From NCBI GenBank assembly GCA_947303715.1, contig CAMYYY010000016.1, positions 1 to 51,510 of the forward strand: a DNA stretch of 51,510 nucleotides, written 5' to 3'. Both the position numbers and the translations under genes were made by a program. The notes beneath the pieces were generated by a model. It did no database searches, had not been told where the DNA came from, and worked only from the letters and a program-made list of their open reading frames with translations. Shown here in pieces: positions 11,426 to 19,590 of the stretch (the first letter of the stretch is position 1; each line of letters starts with the position of its first letter). Source of the DNA: an uncultured Bacteroidales bacterium (GTDB lineage Bacteria; Bacteroidota; Bacteroidia; Bacteroidales; Bacteroidaceae).

Positions 11426-14400
11426 ATGAAGAAGTTTTTTACTTTTGCACTGGCAGCTGTAGCCGCAATGACGGTTTCAGCCCAGACAGAACAACTGAAA
11501 ACGGGTGATCATTTCCAGTACAATGGCAACGGCTACACTGTTGTCGGCGAGAACCTGATTGAGAACCCCAGTTTTGACAACGGCCTCGACGGCTGGTTAG
11601 GCGGCGGTGGCGGTGCGCTCTCCAGCACCACCCTCAACACCTCCGGCGGTATCGATGGCGGTGCTTTCATCGTCCCTACCGACAATGCCGGCAAGGGCAG
11701 TAACAACTCCATCGGTATGGCTTGGCCCATCGAGAAGGGCAAAACCTACGTTTTCAGCTACTACACTAAGAACATCAGCAACACCAGCGCTGTGGAGAAG
11801 GAAGGCTACATCGTCACCTCCCAGACCGACACGCCGCGTGGCGACGAGACTCTCACGCTGATGTTTGCCCATGAGGATGCCGACCTCGCCTGGACACAGA
11901 ATATCGTCGTCACCGAGGCTCAGTATGCCTACCTGCAGTTCTGCGCCCGCTGGCTGGGAGGCGCTCACGGTTTCGATGCCTTCATCCTTGCCGAGGTGTC
12001 ACAGGATGCCGACCCCACCGAGTTGCTCGCTCTTATTGAAAATGCAGGCACGTGGTTGGACGCCTTTGACGATCCGGACGAAGAGGCTAAGGCAACGTTC
12101 CAGAACGTTATCGACGAAGCTTCTGCTCTCGCTGATAAATCTGATGCTACGGCTACGGAATTCAACGATATGATTGCCACGCTGAACGAGGCCATCCTCG
12201 ACTACCGTATGGCTAACGCTGATGATGACCACATGGTTGATGTCACCGACCGTTACCTCAAGAACCCGCGCTTCGACAACGGTATGGTTGATTGGGAACG
12301 TAACAACGACGCTGTTAACGGCGGTACAAACATCCGCGTGCAGTGCTACTTCCAGGAAATTACCGACCGTGTGCTTGAAATCAATGGCCTGCCAGGCGTT
12401 GATACTTACATCCGCCAGTCTGTGAAGGGCCTGCCCAAGGGCTATTACATCTTCTCCGTCCAATGCGCCATGAGCCATACGGCTGAAGAGGGCGAGGAAA
12501 CGGGTTGCTACATCTTCGCCAATGGTGCCGAGCAGGACATGAAGACAGCCGAGATGACGGGCAGCGATGCCTCCTACGAGAACTCGCATCCCGAGACCTT
12601 CTCCATCAAGGGCGTTGTGACGGAAGACTCTATCGTCGTCGGTATGATGGGTAAGAAGGACGGCAAGTTCTCTTACGTAGCCATCGACAACGTTAAGCTG
12701 GAGTATGCCGGTTTCAACGTCGGTATCTATCTACAGGCACTCTGCGAGGAGGTTGACCAGTATCTTGCTGACCACTTCGACGACCTGCTTCCTGCTATCG
12801 CCTACTCTCTTGAAGAGGCCAGCCTCGACGCTATGAGCGTCCTCGGCACGTCCGACGAAGAGATGAATGCCGAGTACGACAAACTGGACGCTGCATTCCG
12901 TCAGGCCAAGAACTCTCTCGTTAAGATGCAAGAGCTCCGCGATGCCACCAACGCGCTGGTTGATCTGCTCAACACCACCGAATATCCGGGTGCCAAGGAT
13001 GCTGAAGAAGCCTACAACCAAGCTCAGAACCTCATTGACGGAGGCAACGAAGAGGCTACCTATCAGGACATCCTCGACATGATTGCCGTTATCGAACAGG
13101 CTCGCAAGGAGTATCTGCTGAGCCAGGAGGCTACGCATGAGGAACCCGCCGACTACGCCTTCCTCATCACCAATCCCGAAATCAGGACGGGTAGCGTAGG
13201 CTGGAGCGGCTCAACGCCCGGCTTCGAATACGAAGTGGCTGAGTTCTACAACATGGATTGGGATATGTATCAGGAGCTCACGGGCGTACCCAACGGACTC
13301 TATGAGTTCAGCGTCTATGGCTTCTTCCGCACGGGTGCCAACGACGGCGGCGAGGCTTATCGCAACGGCGCTGAGAACCTGCTTGCCAAGCTCTACGCCA
13401 ACGGCAGCGCCACCAGCATCATGTCGCTCTACACCTACACCTCCGCTGAGTGCGGTTGCTCGTCCGACGGTACTAACGGCTATATCAACGTCCGTCAGAA
13501 CGCCGACGAAGCCTTCCAGGCCGGCTTCTATGCAGATAACAAGGTACGCGTAATTGTAACCGACAACACGCTGAAGCTCGGCGTCCGCGGCAAAGGCCAC
13601 GCCGACACCAGCTGGTTCGCCTTCCGCGACTTCGGTTTGAAGTATTTCGGCCCCGCCACGCAGGAAGATATGATTGAATTCTGGCACATTGCCCTCCACG
13701 AAGGTGAGGCAATCGCCGATGCCCTGCTGCCGGGCGACTACACCGAGTTTACCGCTCTGTTCGATGCCTCCAAGGCACTTGCTGCTGACAACAAATTCAT
13801 GGAAGCCTACGATGCCCAGCTCCCCGTCAACGAGGAGTATGCCGGCTATGCCGCTGCCGCCAAGGCCTTCCGTACAGGCAAGCTTGCTGAAGCTGCTGCA
13901 TTGGCTGAAAGCTTCGTTAGCACCGCTGCCAAGGACGCTGCCAACAAGGGTGTTGAATTTGCCGGCTATGAGCTGAAGAACCCCGTCTGCAAATCCACCG
14001 ACCTCGACGCAATAACCAAGAAGCTTGATGCCTACAGCGCTTACGCCACCTATGTCGAAGAAGTTGCCACGCTTGTCCGCAACGCCAACAAGAACGGCTA
14101 CGAGACGAAGTACGTCACCGTCGTCAACGAGATTCTCGAAGCCAATCAGGCTGAGCTGGCAGACCACTTCCGCAACGTGGAGAGCGTCAACATCCTGAAG
14201 GCCCGCCTCGAGGCTGCCGTCAGCGCCATGAAGAAGAGCGCCCTCACCAAGGCTGCTGATAACAGCGACGTTACCGACCTCCTTATCGCTAACCCGAACA
14301 TCGACGACAGCACGCCCACCGGCTGGAGCATCGTCCTCGGCACGGGCAACCAGCCCACCACCACGGGCCAGTACTGGACGGGCGACACGGGCAACCGCTA

Positions 14401-15052
14401 CCTCGACAGCTGGAACGGTACCGCAGGCAAGCTCAACTTTACCGCTTACCAGATTCTTACCGACATCCCCAACGGTACTTATAAGCTCGAGTGCCACGGC
14501 CGTTCGAGCGGCGAGAACGCCTTCCTCTTCGCCTCCGTCGCCAAGTATGGTAAGGAGAAGAACGACTCCACGATGGCCATCGCCGTTAGCGGCGAGAGCA
14601 CCAAGTGGGTCATGTTCCCCAACGACGCAGACCAGCGTGGCGAGCTCTGGGAAGCCGACAGCCTCCTCTGGGTGGCCGACGGCACGCAGACCGACATCTT
14701 CAACGCTCACGACGGCATCGGCTACGGCTGGGCTATTCGCGAGATTGACGACATCGTTGTCAACGACCACGTGATGACCATCGGTATCACCTGCGACAGC
14801 CTGCTCTCCGGCAAGGCTTACACCGGCACCTGGTTCTCCGCTGACGAATTCCGTCTCACCCTCAAGACCCTCGGCGACAACAGCGACTACCGCATCGACA
14901 CCCGTGTCAATGCCCTCAATGCCGCTCCCGTCCGTACCGAGTACTTCACCACCGACGGCCGACTCCTCGCTGAGCCGCAGAAGGGCGTCAACATCGTCCG
15001 CACTCTCCGCGCCGACGGCCTCATCGAAGTCCGCAAGGTCTTGGTTAAGTGA
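11426..15052 (+). CDS. large secreted multi-module protein, probable glycan-binding
   Basis: No enzyme domain recognised; 1,208 aa with signal peptide MKKFFTFALAAVAAMTVSAQ. Four modules begin with a similar NPxFDNGxxGW-type strand, like CBM4/9-type or galactose-binding beta-sandwiches: residues about 41-188, 272-428, 575-742 and 947-1155. The first three are separated from the next by helical spacers resembling FIVAR segments (about 193-270, 435-571, 745-945). The C-terminus (YFTTDGRLLAEP...KVLVK) resembles the tail of the preceding GH128-like protein, suggesting export by the same route. It starts 73 nt after that gene with no promoter visible in between, so co-transcription is likely. I infer that it binds the polysaccharide the preceding enzyme degrades. 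It could instead be a structural or adhesive surface protein. Confidence 0.7.
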   Translation: MKKFFTFALAAVAAMTVSAQTEQLKTGDHFQYNGNGYTVVGENLIENPSFDNGLDGWLGGGGGALSSTTLNTSGGIDGGAFIVPTDNAGKGSNNSIGMAWPIEKGKTYVFSYYTKNISNTSAVEKEGYIVTSQTDTPRGDETLTLMFAHEDADLAWTQNIVVTEAQYAYLQFCARWLGGAHGFDAFILAEVSQDADPTELLALIENAGTWLDAFDDPDEEAKATFQNVIDEASALADKSDATATEFNDMIATLNEAILDYRMANADDDHMVDVTDRYLKNPRFDNGMVDWERNNDAVNGGTNIRVQCYFQEITDRVLEINGLPGVDTYIRQSVKGLPKGYYIFSVQCAMSHTAEEGEETGCYIFANGAEQDMKTAEMTGSDASYENSHPETFSIKGVVTEDSIVVGMMGKKDGKFSYVAIDNVKLEYAGFNVGIYLQALCEEVDQYLADHFDDLLPAIAYSLEEASLDAMSVLGTSDEEMNAEYDKLDAAFRQAKNSLVKMQELRDATNALVDLLNTTEYPGAKDAEEAYNQAQNLIDGGNEEATYQDILDMIAVIEQARKEYLLSQEATHEEPADYAFLITNPEIRTGSVGWSGSTPGFEYEVAEFYNMDWDMYQELTGVPNGLYEFSVYGFFRTGANDGGEAYRNGAENLLAKLYANGSATSIMSLYTYTSAECGCSSDGTNGYINVRQNADEAFQAGFYADNKVRVIVTDNTLKLGVRGKGHADTSWFAFRDFGLKYFGPATQEDMIEFWHIALHEGEAIADALLPGDYTEFTALFDASKALAADNKFMEAYDAQLPVNEEYAGYAAAAKAFRTGKLAEAAALAESFVSTAAKDAANKGVEFAGYELKNPVCKSTDLDAITKKLDAYSAYATYVEEVATLVRNANKNGYETKYVTVVNEILEANQAELADHFRNVESVNILKARLEAAVSAMKKSALTKAADNSDVTDLLIANPNIDDSTPTGWSIVLGTGNQPTTTGQYWTGDTGNRYLDSWNGTAGKLNFTAYQILTDIPNGTYKLECHGRSSGENAFLFASVAKYGKEKNDSTMAIAVSGESTKWVMFPNDADQRGELWEADSLLWVADGTQTDIFNAHDGIGYGWAIREIDDIVVNDHVMTIGITCDSLLSGKAYTGTWFSADEFRLTLKTLGDNSDYRIDTRVNALNAAPVRTEYFTTDGRLLAEPQKGVNIVRTLRADGLIEVRKVLVK

Positions 15053-15128
15053 GAGAAGAAATAGAGCTTTTGCTCTGGTTCTTCCGAACGTGAAAGAGCT
15101 AGAGCAATGCTCAAGGTCTTGGTTAAGT
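15034..15128 (+). repeat. 17-bp direct repeat flanking 61 bp at the gene end
   Basis: CAAGGTCTTGGTTAAGT, which encodes the last codons and start of the stop of the preceding gene, occurs at 15034-15050 and again at 15112-15128. The second copy is also followed by a stop (TAA). The duplication probably reflects an insertion or slippage event at the 3' end. Confidence 0.8.
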
Positions 15129-15153
15129 AATCAACATTCAACATCACTCTTTT

Positions 15154-15189
15154 AGGGGATGCACGCGTGCATCCCCTTTCTTTTTTTTT
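15154..15189 (+). terminator. intrinsic terminator after the 1,208-aa protein gene
   Basis: A perfect 24-bp palindrome (AGGGGATGCACG and its complement, 15154-15177) is followed by a T-rich run. It separates the glucanase pair from the oxidoreductase gene. Confidence 0.9.
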
Positions 15190-15197
15190 AAAAAACT

Positions 15198-15229
15198 CTT
15201 GCTAATGTGAACGTCACGCATTATCTTTG
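15198..15229 (+). promoter_or_regulatory. promoter for Gfo/Idh/MocA oxidoreductase gene
   Basis: CTTG at 15198-15201 and TATCTTTG at 15222-15229 are 20 nt apart. The start codon is 26 nt downstream. Confidence 0.7.
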
Positions 15230-15255
15230 CACATCCTCAATCTAAACCAATCATT

Positions 15256-16602
15256 ATGTCAGAATCCATTTCAAGAAGAGAGTTCCTCCAGCGCAGCACA
15301 GCTGCCGCAATCGGGCTGACCTTAGCTCCAAACACAATTCTTGGCAAGCATCAGGGTTCAGCAAGCCGCATCGACTTCGCATCACATCGTGCCTCTTTCG
15401 TTTCCCCCTCAGACCAGCTGAATGTAGCCCTTGTCGGCTGCAGAAGCATGGGATGGTATGACTTGGAAGACATCATGCGCCATCCTGGAGTAAACTGCGT
15501 CGGCCTATGCGACATCGACCAAAACATTCTAAGGAATCGCGCAGACGAAGCCGAAAAGAAATGGGGGCATCGTCCAGACCTCTATGGCGACTATCGCCGC
15601 CTGCTGGAACGCAAGGACTTGGACGCCGTCATCATCGGCACCCCTGACCATTGGCATTGCCTCATCATGACGGACGCCTGTTCCGCCGGCAAGGATGTGT
15701 ATGTGGAAAAGCCGGCAGCAAATAGTATTGCAGAATGCGACGCTATGGTAGCTGCCGCCCAGCGCTATGGCCGTGTGGTGCAGGTGGGGCAGCAGCAACG
15801 CAGCTCACAGATGTGGCAGAAGATGAAGCAATACATCGACAGCGGCAAGCTGGGGACCATCGCACGCGTAAATGTCTGGGCCAACTTCGCCTATGCAGCC
15901 ATTCTCCATCCTGCCATGGATGGTCCCGTTCCAGAAGGCGTGGACTTCCAGACGTGGTTAGGACCAGCCCCCGACCGTACTTTCAACGCCAGCCGTTTTC
16001 ACGGCTCGTGGCGTATGTTCTGGGACTACGGAGGCGGCCTTCTCACCGACTGGGGCGTTCACCTGCTGGACATGGCGCTGTGGGGAATGGATGTGAAGGA
16101 GATGCCCTGCCGTGTGTTGGCGTCAGGCGCCAACCATGCCTATCCCGACAACTTTGCCGAAACCTTTGATACCTTACAGGTCATCTATGAGTTCGACCGT
16201 TTCAATATCCAATGGAGCAACGTGACTATTGAGTCCGGCCCTTACGGAAAGAACTACGGACTGGAATTCAAGGGCACCAACGGCACGCTTGTCGTGAATC
16301 GCGAAGGGATGGAAGTGCTTCCTGAGGGCAATCGCCTGGAGGCTCAGACCTGGAAGCCCACAAACAACGAGCATCTCGACCATACAACCGACTTTCTCAA
16401 CTGCGTCAGGGAACGCCGCTTCGACACAGCCTGCCCCATCACCAACGGCAGCCTCTGCGCCAAATACGCCCACATCGGCAACATCGCTGCCCGCACGCGC
16501 CAAGTGCTTACCTACGACGACGCCCGACACACCTTCCACAACCGGCAAGCCGACCGACTCATCGCACCCGCCTACCGCAAGCCCTGGAAACTTCCGAAAT
16601 AA
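15256..16602 (+). CDS. Gfo/Idh/MocA family oxidoreductase, Tat-exported
   Basis: Predicted NAD(P)-dependent sugar oxidoreductase, 448 aa, acting outside the cytoplasm. The N-terminus SRREFLQRSTAAAIGL is a twin-arginine signal. The Rossmann domain follows (LNVALVGCRSMG, where the usual glycine-rich loop is GCRSMG; GLCDID; GTPDHWH) with the family motif YVEKPAA. The C-terminal alpha/beta domain contains WRMFWDYGGGLLTDWGVHLLDMALW. Tat-exported members of this family are common in Bacteroidota; some (GH109) use NAD to cleave glycosides, which is an alternative role. It has its own promoter and follows a terminator, so it is likely a single-gene unit. It may process sugars released by the neighbouring hydrolases; that link is inference. 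Confidence 0.88.
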   Translation: MSESISRREFLQRSTAAAIGLTLAPNTILGKHQGSASRIDFASHRASFVSPSDQLNVALVGCRSMGWYDLEDIMRHPGVNCVGLCDIDQNILRNRADEAEKKWGHRPDLYGDYRRLLERKDLDAVIIGTPDHWHCLIMTDACSAGKDVYVEKPAANSIAECDAMVAAAQRYGRVVQVGQQQRSSQMWQKMKQYIDSGKLGTIARVNVWANFAYAAILHPAMDGPVPEGVDFQTWLGPAPDRTFNASRFHGSWRMFWDYGGGLLTDWGVHLLDMALWGMDVKEMPCRVLASGANHAYPDNFAETFDTLQVIYEFDRFNIQWSNVTIESGPYGKNYGLEFKGTNGTLVVNREGMEVLPEGNRLEAQTWKPTNNEHLDHTTDFLNCVRERRFDTACPITNGSLCAKYAHIGNIAARTRQVLTYDDARHTFHNRQADRLIAPAYRKPWKLPK

Positions 16603-16646
16603 GACTGAGTGCGCCGCAGGCTTTTCCTGTCAGGAACGGCAGTCTT
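16601..16646. terminator. possible terminator between convergent genes
   Basis: AAGACTG (16601-16607) pairs with CAGTCTT (16640-16646), enclosing a smaller TTCC/GGAA hairpin. There is no clear T-run, so termination is uncertain. The position between two convergent genes fits. Confidence 0.3.
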
Positions 16647-16653
16647 ACGTCCT

Positions 16654-17259
16654 CTATTCCAGCGGCATATCCGTACGGACGTAATGCGTAGCGGACAAGC
16701 GGCCCATGCGCGCAAGATACCCCCTCTCCACCAACTCGGCAAGCGCTACCCTCGCCTTCGTCGGACGAATGCCGGTAAGCCGCACGAACTCATTCGTCGT
16801 CAGCTCCGCGTGGGAAACGAAGTAGCTGGCAAGTAACGCAAGCTGCTCGGAGAGCGGACAGTCTGCCGACGTGCGGAAGCCCTCGCTGTCGCGCACGATA
16901 TCCCCTTGTCGGCATGCCTTCACAAAGGCTTTCTCTGGCTGGAAGTTGATGCCTGCCACGCTGATGCTCTGGGCGTGGATATCCTCGGGCTCATCCACAG
17001 GACGTCCCTCAAGGCGCAAGCTGAAGCTGCCCCATCCCTCGATATGGACGCGTCGGCTGCGCATCAATTCCGTACAGACAGCCGAGCGGAGTGCCGTCAG
17101 CACACGGACAAGCGTTGCCTCGTCCACCTTTGAACTCATATCCACAAGCAAGTCACCAAGTTTCGCCGTCCCCTTGCAAACCACGCGGGGATAGAGAGGC
17201 TGCGGATTACCCGTATTTTCAGGATCCGGCCGGTTCACCAAGTCATAATAAATGGGCAT
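16654..17259 (-). CDS. HU-HIG family DNA-binding protein with winged-helix-like C-terminus
   Basis: Histone-like DNA-binding protein, 201 aa, cytoplasmic. Residues 1 to about 125 match the Bacteroidota HU-related family: MPIYYDLVNRPDP, YPRVVCKGTAKLGDLLVDMSS, then the helical pair and VHIEGWGSFSLRLEG. Family members are usually about 125-160 aa. Residues about 130-201 add a helix-turn-helix/winged-helix pattern (LTTNEFVRLTGIRPTKARVA, then LVERGYLARMG). The gene is on the minus strand, convergent with the oxidoreductase. Its leader carries four 22-bp repeats (17340-17427) directly downstream of the predicted promoter, which suggests autoregulation or RNA-level control. Targets are unknown. Confidence 0.8.
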   Translation of the reverse strand: MPIYYDLVNRPDPENTGNPQPLYPRVVCKGTAKLGDLLVDMSSKVDEATLVRVLTALRSAVCTELMRSRRVHIEGWGSFSLRLEGRPVDEPEDIHAQSISVAGINFQPEKAFVKACRQGDIVRDSEGFRTSADCPLSEQLALLASYFVSHAELTTNEFVRLTGIRPTKARVALAELVERGYLARMGRLSATHYVRTDMPLE

Positions 17260-17339
17260 AATAAACTGTTTTTTGGTTTTACAATATCTTTCTTTTCTTT
17301 ACGCACTCTTATAATCTGCCAATTGATTCCTCCTTCCTT

Positions 17340-17427
17340 CTCCTCCAATTGGAGTTTTATACTCCGACAGCTGAGGTTTCATGCTCCTACAATTGGAGTT
17401 TTATTCTCCTCCAATTGGAGTTTAAGG
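17340..17427 (-). repeat. four 22-bp repeats with CAATTG/CAGCTG centres in leader of HU-like gene
   Basis: Units start at 17340, 17362, 17384 and 17406 with exact 22-bp spacing. Three are built around CTCC-NN-CAATTGGAG and the second unit has CAGCTG with compensating flanks. On the minus strand each unit reads ACTCC-(7 nt)-GGAG, so each could form a small DNA dyad or an RNA hairpin. Two full turns of the helix per unit would place the sites on one face of the DNA. They fall between the predicted promoter (17439-17470) and the start codon of the HU-like gene. Confidence 0.85.
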
Positions 17428-17438
17428 AAATCCGGCTG

Positions 17439-17470
17439 CGAAGATAGCCTTTTTCCCTTTCCCTACCAAA
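17439..17470 (-). promoter_or_regulatory. predicted promoter for HU-like gene
   Basis: On the minus strand TTTG (17470-17467) and TATCTTCG (17446-17439) are 20 nt apart. The -7 box has one mismatch to TAnnTTTG. It would give a leader of about 170 nt. Confidence 0.5.
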
Positions 17471-17567
17471 TAATAACGCAATTTTTTTTCAAAGATGAAA
17501 CCTCGGAAAAAATGCCGTTTCCTGATGTGGGAATTTTTAAATTTTACTGCATTTTTTAACTCAAATA

Positions 17568-17598
17568 TTTGAAAAGTGCGGGAAAGGGCTTATCTTTG
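17568..17598 (+). promoter_or_regulatory. promoter for membrane protein gene
   Basis: TTTG at 17568-17571 and TATCTTTG at 17591-17598 are 19 nt apart. The ATG at 17617 is 18 nt further downstream. Confidence 0.75.
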
Positions 17599-17616
17599 CA
17601 GATTATAATTGGAATT

Positions 17617-19542
17617 ATGAAGAAACCAACGAAGCATCTTCCGCTGATTATTGGCCTGAGTTTCTTGCTCGTGGTCTATGTTTTTTTGCTCATTTTCGAG
17701 AACGAATTGCTGTTCCGCTCGCAGGAACTCAGCCTTTGGCTGCCCACGGAGATATGGTTTTCGCGCCGCATGTCATATCCTGCCGGATTCCTGACGGTCA
17801 TCGCCACGTTTCTCAACCAGTTTATGTACTACCCGTGGCTGGGCGCCCTGTTGCTCGTGGGGCTCTGGCTGTCGGTCTATCTGCTGACGCTGAAGGTCTT
17901 CCGCATCCCCGACGACCGTGCTGCGCTGGCGCTTATCCCCGTCGGCCTGCTCATCGGCTGCGCGCTGGAGGTGGGCTACTGGATTTTCCTCATCAAGACG
18001 CAGGCCTATCTGTTCAGCGCCGCCGTCGGATTCACATTCACGCTGTTGGCTGTGCGCGGCTGGCAGCTGATTCGCAAGTCGTGGGCACAATGGGCCTATA
18101 TCGTCGTGCTGTTTTCCGCAGGATTCCCCCTCTTCGGCTTCTATGCCCTACTGGCAGCCCTGCTCATCGCCCTGCTGGCCGTACGAGGCGGGCAAACGGG
18201 CAGGTGGGTGACGCTTGGCCTATGTGTCGCGGGGATTGCTGCTATACCTTATTTATATTATTACGCCTATACGATGGTCCGTCAGAACTGGATTTATCTG
18301 GCAGGACTGCCCTTCTTCCGCCTCACGAAGGAACAACTCGTCTTTTGGTGGCCATATTTCTTGCTTATCCTCTCAGCCATCGCCCTGGCTCTTTTCCGAT
18401 TCAGAGAAAAAAAGACTGTCGAGGCTCAGCAAGCCATCGAATCCCCAAGCCCGAAGACGACTAAATCAAAGAAAAACAGCAAGGGCAAAAAAAGCGCCAA
18501 GCCCAGGATGGCCCGCGAGGCCATCGAAGCCCTCTGCTGGAACGGCGGCGCTATTGTGCTGGCGGCCCTTTTCGTCGTCCTCTTCTGGTATAAGGATGCC
18601 AATTTCCACAACGAGCTGAAAATTGAAGCGGCGATGGAGAAAATGGACTACAAAGGCGTCCTCGACATCGTGAAGAAGCAAAAGAGCGAGCCCACGCGCC
18701 TCATCGTCATGGCTAAGAACCTTGCCCTGCTGAAGCTGGGACGCGGAGGCGATGAAATGTTTACCTTCCTTGACGGAGGAAACCGCCCCAACACGCCCCT
18801 CGACATCCGCATGATGCAGGTGGGCGGCAAGATGCTCTACTACAATTACGCCCGTTTCAACTTCTGCTACCGTTGGTGCCTGGAGGACGGCGTCGAGTAC
18901 GGCTGGCGCGTGGAATACCTTAAGTACATGACGAAGTGCGCCATCCTCTCCGGCGAATACACTTCAGCACAAAAGTATCTCGACACACTATCCAAGACAT
19001 GGTTCCACAAGAAATGGGCGAAACACTACCAGAAGTTCGTCGATACCCCCAAGCTAATCCAGAAGGACAAGGAGTTTGCTACTATCCTCCCGCTCTACTG
19101 CTACGAGGATCAGCTAGACGGCGACAACTCACTCGTTGAAATCTACCTGCTCAATTACTTTGCCCACTCCTTCGGCGAAGCGTCAACGCCGATGTTCGAC
19201 GAAGCCGGACTGATGTGTGCCCTTATTCTCAAGGACATCCCCACCTTCTGGCAGAATTTCTTCCGCTATGCCAACAGCCACAAGACCGACCGCATGCCCA
19301 CCCATTACCAGGAGGCTGCCCTGCTCTTCGGAAACCTGGAGCCCGGCAAAGTCGATATCAGCAAAATGCCGTTCGAAAAGACCGTCAAGGCTAAGTTCCA
19401 GGCTTTCATGGAGTATGCCCGCAAGAATGCCATCACCGAGAATGCCGAACGCGACCCCGTCATCAAGCAGAAGTTCTACGAGCGTTTTGGCGACACCTAC
19501 TTCTATTTCTATTTCTTCATCCGCGACGTGAAGTCCTATTAA
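17617..19542 (+). CDS. polytopic membrane protein, DUF6057-like
   Basis: Inner-membrane protein of unknown function, 641 aa. The ATG at 17617 is chosen because the upstream frame opening overlaps the promoter. About eight hydrophobic segments fill residues 12-285 (for example LPLIIGLSFLLVVYVFLLI, LLIALLAV and YFLLILSAIALALF). A Lys/Ser-rich basic loop near 285-310 and one more membrane segment (IVLAALFVVLFW) follow. Residues from about 345 to the end are soluble and helical, with TPR-like pairs (YLKYMTKCAILSGEYTSAQK). The pattern fits the DUF6057 family of Bacteroidota, recalled rather than searched. The PD40-like lipoprotein gene follows after 48 nt, so the two probably act together in the envelope. 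Confidence 0.7.
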   Translation: MKKPTKHLPLIIGLSFLLVVYVFLLIFENELLFRSQELSLWLPTEIWFSRRMSYPAGFLTVIATFLNQFMYYPWLGALLLVGLWLSVYLLTLKVFRIPDDRAALALIPVGLLIGCALEVGYWIFLIKTQAYLFSAAVGFTFTLLAVRGWQLIRKSWAQWAYIVVLFSAGFPLFGFYALLAALLIALLAVRGGQTGRWVTLGLCVAGIAAIPYLYYYAYTMVRQNWIYLAGLPFFRLTKEQLVFWWPYFLLILSAIALALFRFREKKTVEAQQAIESPSPKTTKSKKNSKGKKSAKPRMAREAIEALCWNGGAIVLAALFVVLFWYKDANFHNELKIEAAMEKMDYKGVLDIVKKQKSEPTRLIVMAKNLALLKLGRGGDEMFTFLDGGNRPNTPLDIRMMQVGGKMLYYNYARFNFCYRWCLEDGVEYGWRVEYLKYMTKCAILSGEYTSAQKYLDTLSKTWFHKKWAKHYQKFVDTPKLIQKDKEFATILPLYCYEDQLDGDNSLVEIYLLNYFAHSFGEASTPMFDEAGLMCALILKDIPTFWQNFFRYANSHKTDRMPTHYQEAALLFGNLEPGKVDISKMPFEKTVKAKFQAFMEYARKNAITENAERDPVIKQKFYERFGDTYFYFYFFIRDVKSY

Positions 19543-19590
19543 AAAGACGTATGAAGAATAAAATGATTGAGAATGAATAACTAACAGCAT

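Noticed and set aside
13211..14770. 519-aa open frame on the minus strand
   Set aside because: Antisense shadow of the 1,208-aa secreted protein, which has a signal peptide and repeated modules.
17340..17427. CRISPR-like array
   Set aside because: The 22-bp units are directly adjacent with no unique spacers, and there are no cas genes in the window.
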